Shown here: positions 5,601 to 7,951 of the stretch, piece after piece | Layout: each line of letters starts with the position of its first letter | Numbering within the stretch: the first letter of the stretch is position 1 | Source: JAWVZB01 sp033722375 | GTDB lineage: Bacteria > Actinomycetota > Nitriliruptoria > Nitriliruptorales > Nitriliruptoraceae | Direction of reading: 5' to 3' | Assembly (NCBI GenBank): GCA_033722375.1 | Contig: JAWVZB010000128.1 | Coordinates: 1-7,951 of the forward strand | DNA length: 7,951 bases | Notes under the pieces: generated by a model | What the model was told of the DNA's origin: nothing | What the model saw: only the letters and a program-made list of their open reading frames with translations | Database searches by the model: none | Position numbers and translations under genes: made by a program

Positions 5601-6622
5601 CAGGCGACCCGTTCGCGGGTGGAGGCGGTCAGCTCGGCGATCAGGGCGTTGACGGTGGGGGCAGCCTCGAGCGGGGTCATATGGCCCGTGGCCGGCAGCG
5701 CGACGAGCTCCGCGATCTCGCAGCGGTCGGCCATGCGCCGTGACAGCTCGATCGGTGTCAGCCAGTCCTCGGTGCCGCACACCACGAGCGTCGGCATCGT
5801 CAGGTGCGTGAGCGATTCGTCCTCGTCGAGCTGCAGCAACGGCCCCAGCACCCCGGTGACCATGTGGAAGTCGGAGTCCAGCAGGAGCTGCTCCGTGAAG
5901 TCGACGTAGCGCGGCTCCGCGCCCCGCCACAGCCCGAACTCACGGGTCAGCAGGAACGACAGGTCGGTCGAGATGGCGTAGACCCGCGCAGCGAACGCGG
6001 CCGCGCCGGGCCCGCCGAGACGCAGCAGGCGGCGGATGACGTCCTCGATGCGGGCGACGGTGTGGATCCCGAAGCCGAAGCGGACATCGTCGACCGAGGC
6101 GCGCGACGCGGTCGACAGCAGCAGCACCCCGGCGATGCGGTCGGCGAGCTCGGGATGGCGCCGGATCGCGTTCAGGATGCTCATCCCCCCGAGCGAGTGG
6201 CCACACAGCACCAGCGGACCGGGGTCGGTGGCCTGGTCGATGACGGCCGTGAGGGTGTCGCCGAACAGGTCCAGCGAGTACTCACCGGAGCGCGGGTCAG
6301 AGCTGCGCCCGTGGCCGGGCTGGTCGTAGGTCACCAGCCGCAGGCGGTCAGAGAGGCCGAGGACCTGCTCGTGCCAGACGCGGGTGCTGCACACCCAGCC
6401 GTGGCTGAACACCACCTGCGGGGCGCTCCGCGGGCCGTAGGTCTCGACGTTGATCCGCAGCCCGTCGGGTCCGCGGACCTCCGAGGCGTCGCCGGCGATG
6501 GTGCCGAGGGCGGGCCCGGCGGGCTGTGGTGCGGTGAGGCGGTGGCGGAGGACGACGCGCTCCGCGAGGTAGCCGGCCGCGGCGCCGGCGGCGACCGCAG
6601 CAGCGACGAGTCCACGGGTCAC
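5600..6622 (-). CDS. Alpha/beta hydrolase with N-terminal membrane anchor
   Basis: This is a serine hydrolase of the alpha/beta fold, 340 residues long. A hydrophobic Ala/Gly-rich segment (about 4-20) followed by basic residues (RVVLRHR, 22-28) looks like an uncleaved membrane anchor, so the enzyme is probably tethered to the inner face or just outside the cytoplasmic membrane. The core starts near residue 45. The oxyanion-side HG is at 74-75, and DQPGHGRS (100-107) is the usual strand-4 turn. The nucleophile elbow GHSLGG places Ser143, with Asp286 (CGTEDWLTP) and His314 (ATGHMTP) completing the triad. A cap domain lies at about 175-265. The GTG at 6622 is preceded by AGGAGG four bases upstream. 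It is 55 bases downstream of alr and overlaps the peptidase gene by one base. An alpha/beta hydrolase next to alr is common in actinobacteria. Its substrate (ester, lipid or lactone) cannot be read from sequence. Confidence 0.92.
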   Translation of the reverse strand: MTRGLVAAAVAAGAAAGYLAERVVLRHRLTAPQPAGPALGTIAGDASEVRGPDGLRINVETYGPRSAPQVVFSHGWVCSTRVWHEQVLGLSDRLRLVTYDQPGHGRSSDPRSGEYSLDLFGDTLTAVIDQATDPGPLVLCGHSLGGMSILNAIRRHPELADRIAGVLLLSTASRASVDDVRFGFGIHTVARIEDVIRRLLRLGGPGAAAFAARVYAISTDLSFLLTREFGLWRGAEPRYVDFTEQLLLDSDFHMVTGVLGPLLQLDEDESLTHLTMPTLVVCGTEDWLTPIELSRRMADRCEIAELVALPATGHMTPLEAAPTVNALIAELTASTRERVA

Positions 6623-6626
6623 GGCG

Positions 6627-6632
6627 CCTCCT
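6627..6632 (-). promoter_or_regulatory. Ribosome binding site of the alpha/beta hydrolase gene
   Basis: AGGAGG, within a longer purine run GGAGAGGAGG (6636-6627), lies four bases before the GTG at 6622. It decides that start over internal candidates and keeps the N-terminal membrane anchor in the protein. Confidence 0.7.
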
Positions 6633-6677
6633 CTCCGGCCGCGAGCCTAGGTCACACGCCCGGCGGCGCCCCGCAGA

Positions 6678-7799
6678 TCAGGCGCCGAGGTAGGTGCGGG
6701 GGACGCGGGCGGTGATGGAGGTGGCGATCTCGTAGGTGATGGTCTCGGCTGCCTCGGCCCATTCGTCGGCGGTGATCCGCGCCCCGTCCTGGCCGCCGAG
6801 GAGCACGACCTCGTCGCCGATCTCGATCTTCTGGTCGCCGCACCACACCATGACCTGGTCCATGCACACGTTGCCGGCGACCGGGCGCCGTGCGCCCCGC
6901 ACCAGCACATCCACACGGTTGGAGACCAGCCGCGGGACACCGTCGGCGTACCCCACCGGCAGCGTGGCGAGCCAGCCGTCGGCCGGTGCCTCCCACGTGT
7001 GCCCGTACGAGACGGCGGTGCCGGCGGTGATCCGTTTGGCGTAGGCGACCTCGGTCACGAACCGCATGGCGGGGCGGAGGTCGAAGTCCGCTGCGGGAAG
7101 CTGGGGCGCGGGTGACAGCCCGTACATCGCGATCCCGACCCGCACGAGGTCGTGGTGTGCGCGGGGGTGGGCGAGGGTCGCGGCGGAGTTGGCCGCGTGG
7201 ACGAAGTCGGGCTCGATGCCCGCGCCCCGCGCGCGGTCGAGGAAGCGGTCGAATCGGTCGAGCTGGCGCTCGGTCGTGGAGACGTCGGGTTCGTCGGCGC
7301 GGGCCAGGTGGGTCCAGAGCCCCGTCACGTCGACGTGGTCAGCGTCGGTCGCTGTGGCCAGGAGCCCGTCCCAGTCTTCCTCCGGCGCCCCGACCCGGCC
7401 CATGCCGGTGTCGGCCTTGAGGTGGATCTCGGCCCGGGTGTCGCGGTCCCGTGCCGCCGCGTCCATGGCGGCCAGGAAGCCCAGGGTGTAAACCGCCGGC
7501 GTGATCCCGGCGGCCAGGATGCGGTCCGCAGCCTCGTTCGGAGGTTCGGAGAGCAGCAGGATCGGGGCGTCGAGACCGGCCTGTCGCAGCTCCTCGCCCT
7601 CCTCGACCAGCGCGACCGCGAGCCAGGTGGCGCCCGCCTCCAGCGCGGCCCGCGCTACGGGCACCGCCCCGTGGCCGTAGCCGTCGGCCTTGACCACGGC
7701 GCAGACGTCCGCGTCGCCCGCTCGGTCAGCCAGCACCTCGACGTTGTGGCGGATCGCATCGAGGTCGATCTCGGCGTACGTGGGCCGGACCCGGGTCAC
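6678..7799 (-). CDS. alr: Alanine racemase, PLP-dependent
   Basis: Alr interconverts L- and D-alanine in the cytoplasm and supplies D-Ala for peptidoglycan. The 373-residue product is full length for a fold-type III racemase. The pyridoxal phosphate lysine is K37 in VVKADGYGHGA (35-45). The second catalytic base is Y265 in SYGHTW. K128 in HLKADTGMGRVG matches the often-carbamylated lysine, and R135 in the same block is the usual active-site arginine. LPVGYADGVPR (280-290) and AGNVCMDQ (308-315) are the standard C-terminal domain signatures. The GTG at 7799 overlaps the stop of the upstream gene as GTGA and gives the normal start (RPTYAEIDLDAIRHN). There is no clear ribosome binding site, so translation is likely coupled. 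Its place before the hydrolase and the tsa genes is the conserved actinobacterial order. Nothing is missing or unusual. Confidence 0.97.
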   Translation of the reverse strand: MTRVRPTYAEIDLDAIRHNVEVLADRAGDADVCAVVKADGYGHGAVPVARAALEAGATWLAVALVEEGEELRQAGLDAPILLLSEPPNEAADRILAAGITPAVYTLGFLAAMDAAARDRDTRAEIHLKADTGMGRVGAPEEDWDGLLATATDADHVDVTGLWTHLARADEPDVSTTERQLDRFDRFLDRARGAGIEPDFVHAANSAATLAHPRAHHDLVRVGIAMYGLSPAPQLPAADFDLRPAMRFVTEVAYAKRITAGTAVSYGHTWEAPADGWLATLPVGYADGVPRLVSNRVDVLVRGARRPVAGNVCMDQVMVWCGDQKIEIGDEVVLLGGQDGARITADEWAEAAETITYEIATSITARVPRTYLGA

Positions 7800-7951
7800 A
7801 GCGGGCCGCTCACGAACGGGTAGCCGGGCGCCATGATCGCGAGCGAGCGCGTGAGGTCCAGCGCGTCCGGCAGCGCGTCGAGTAGATCCTCGGCCGTGGA
7901 GCGGCCGGCGGTCTCCTCACCGGCCAGCTCGCCGGCGAGCCCGTGCCACCA
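7796..7951 (-). CDS. nnr: C-terminal end of probable NAD(P)H-hydrate dehydratase/epimerase (Nnr), truncated by the window
   Basis: Only the last 51 residues are in the window; the frame enters at base 7951 and ends at the TGA at 7798-7796. The segment WWHGLAGELAGEETAGRST (first 19 residues), followed by AEDLLDALPDAL, matches the C-terminal pattern of the ADP-dependent (S)-NAD(P)HX dehydratase domain (HGLAG...TAEDLL.ALP). This enzyme repairs hydrated NADH and NADPH; many bacteria fuse it to an epimerase domain, which cannot be checked here. A further 19 or so residues (ending VSGPL) extend past the usual domain end. The stop overlaps the alr start by four bases. nnr directly before alr is a known actinobacterial arrangement and supports the call. 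The identification rests on a short stretch plus context. Confidence 0.7.
   Translation of the reverse strand, partial: WWHGLAGELAGEETAGRSTAEDLLDALPDALDLTRSLAIMAPGYPFVSGPL

Noticed and set aside
6664..6685. Two GGCGCC hexamers flanking the alr stop codon
   Set aside because: Each hexamer is a palindrome common in GC-rich DNA; pairing them gives only a 6-bp stem with a loose loop and no trailing T-tract.
7152..7823. Plus-strand open frame antisense to alr running past its start
   Set aside because: Alr is unambiguous on the minus strand; the antisense product shows no family features and no ribosome binding site.
1..7951. CRISPR arrays, tRNA or rRNA genes, insertion sequences, phage or defence genes
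   Set aside because: No direct-repeat arrays, RNA gene signatures, transposase motifs or terminal inverted repeats were seen; the window is filled with housekeeping-type genes.

Overview
The window is very GC-rich by eye. It carries a dense run of minus-strand housekeeping genes joined by 1-4 nt stop/start overlaps or gaps of a few bases. The core order (alr, tsaE, tsaB, rimI, tsaD in transcription order) is the classic actinobacterial arrangement, also known in mycobacteria and streptomycetes. With GTG starts, GC-rich third codon positions and a DUF4081-like GNAT protein, this points to Actinomycetota. A deep-branching, non-model lineage such as Nitriliruptoria is my guess, not something the sequence proves.

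Layout, read in the direction of transcription (right to left): the 3' end of a probable nnr gene (NAD(P)HX repair, 7951-7796); alr (alanine racemase, 7799-6678); a membrane-anchored alpha/beta hydrolase (6622-5600); a P1/S58-type self-processing peptidase or amidohydrolase (5600-4623); a 143-base gap; a family-4-like uracil-DNA glycosylase with a good ribosome binding site (4479-3790); tsaE (3788-3276); tsaB (3276-2557); rimI (2560-2108); tsaD (2104-1097); and a two-part GNAT acetyltransferase (1100-258). At the left edge one small plus-strand gene of unknown function (up to 256) runs head-on into the GNAT gene, with a single base between the two stop codons.

How they fit together: TsaB, TsaD and TsaE make the N6-threonylcarbamoyl-adenosine (t6A) modification of ANN-decoding tRNAs, using threonylcarbamoyl-AMP from TsaC/Sua5, which is not in this window. 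RimI is the usual acetyltransferase companion. Alr supplies D-alanine for peptidoglycan, and Nnr repairs damaged NAD(P)H. The hydrolase, the P1 peptidase and the glycosylase lie among these and have no assigned substrate.

Most of the window is ordinary. I do not see an undescribed system. The points worth a second look are a glycosylase whose active-site motifs depart from the family-4 pattern while its four iron-sulfur cysteines are kept; a hairpin holding both stop codons of the convergent gene pair; a second, stronger hairpin inside the GNAT coding region that pairs better in plus-strand RNA; and the P1 peptidase beside alanine racemase.
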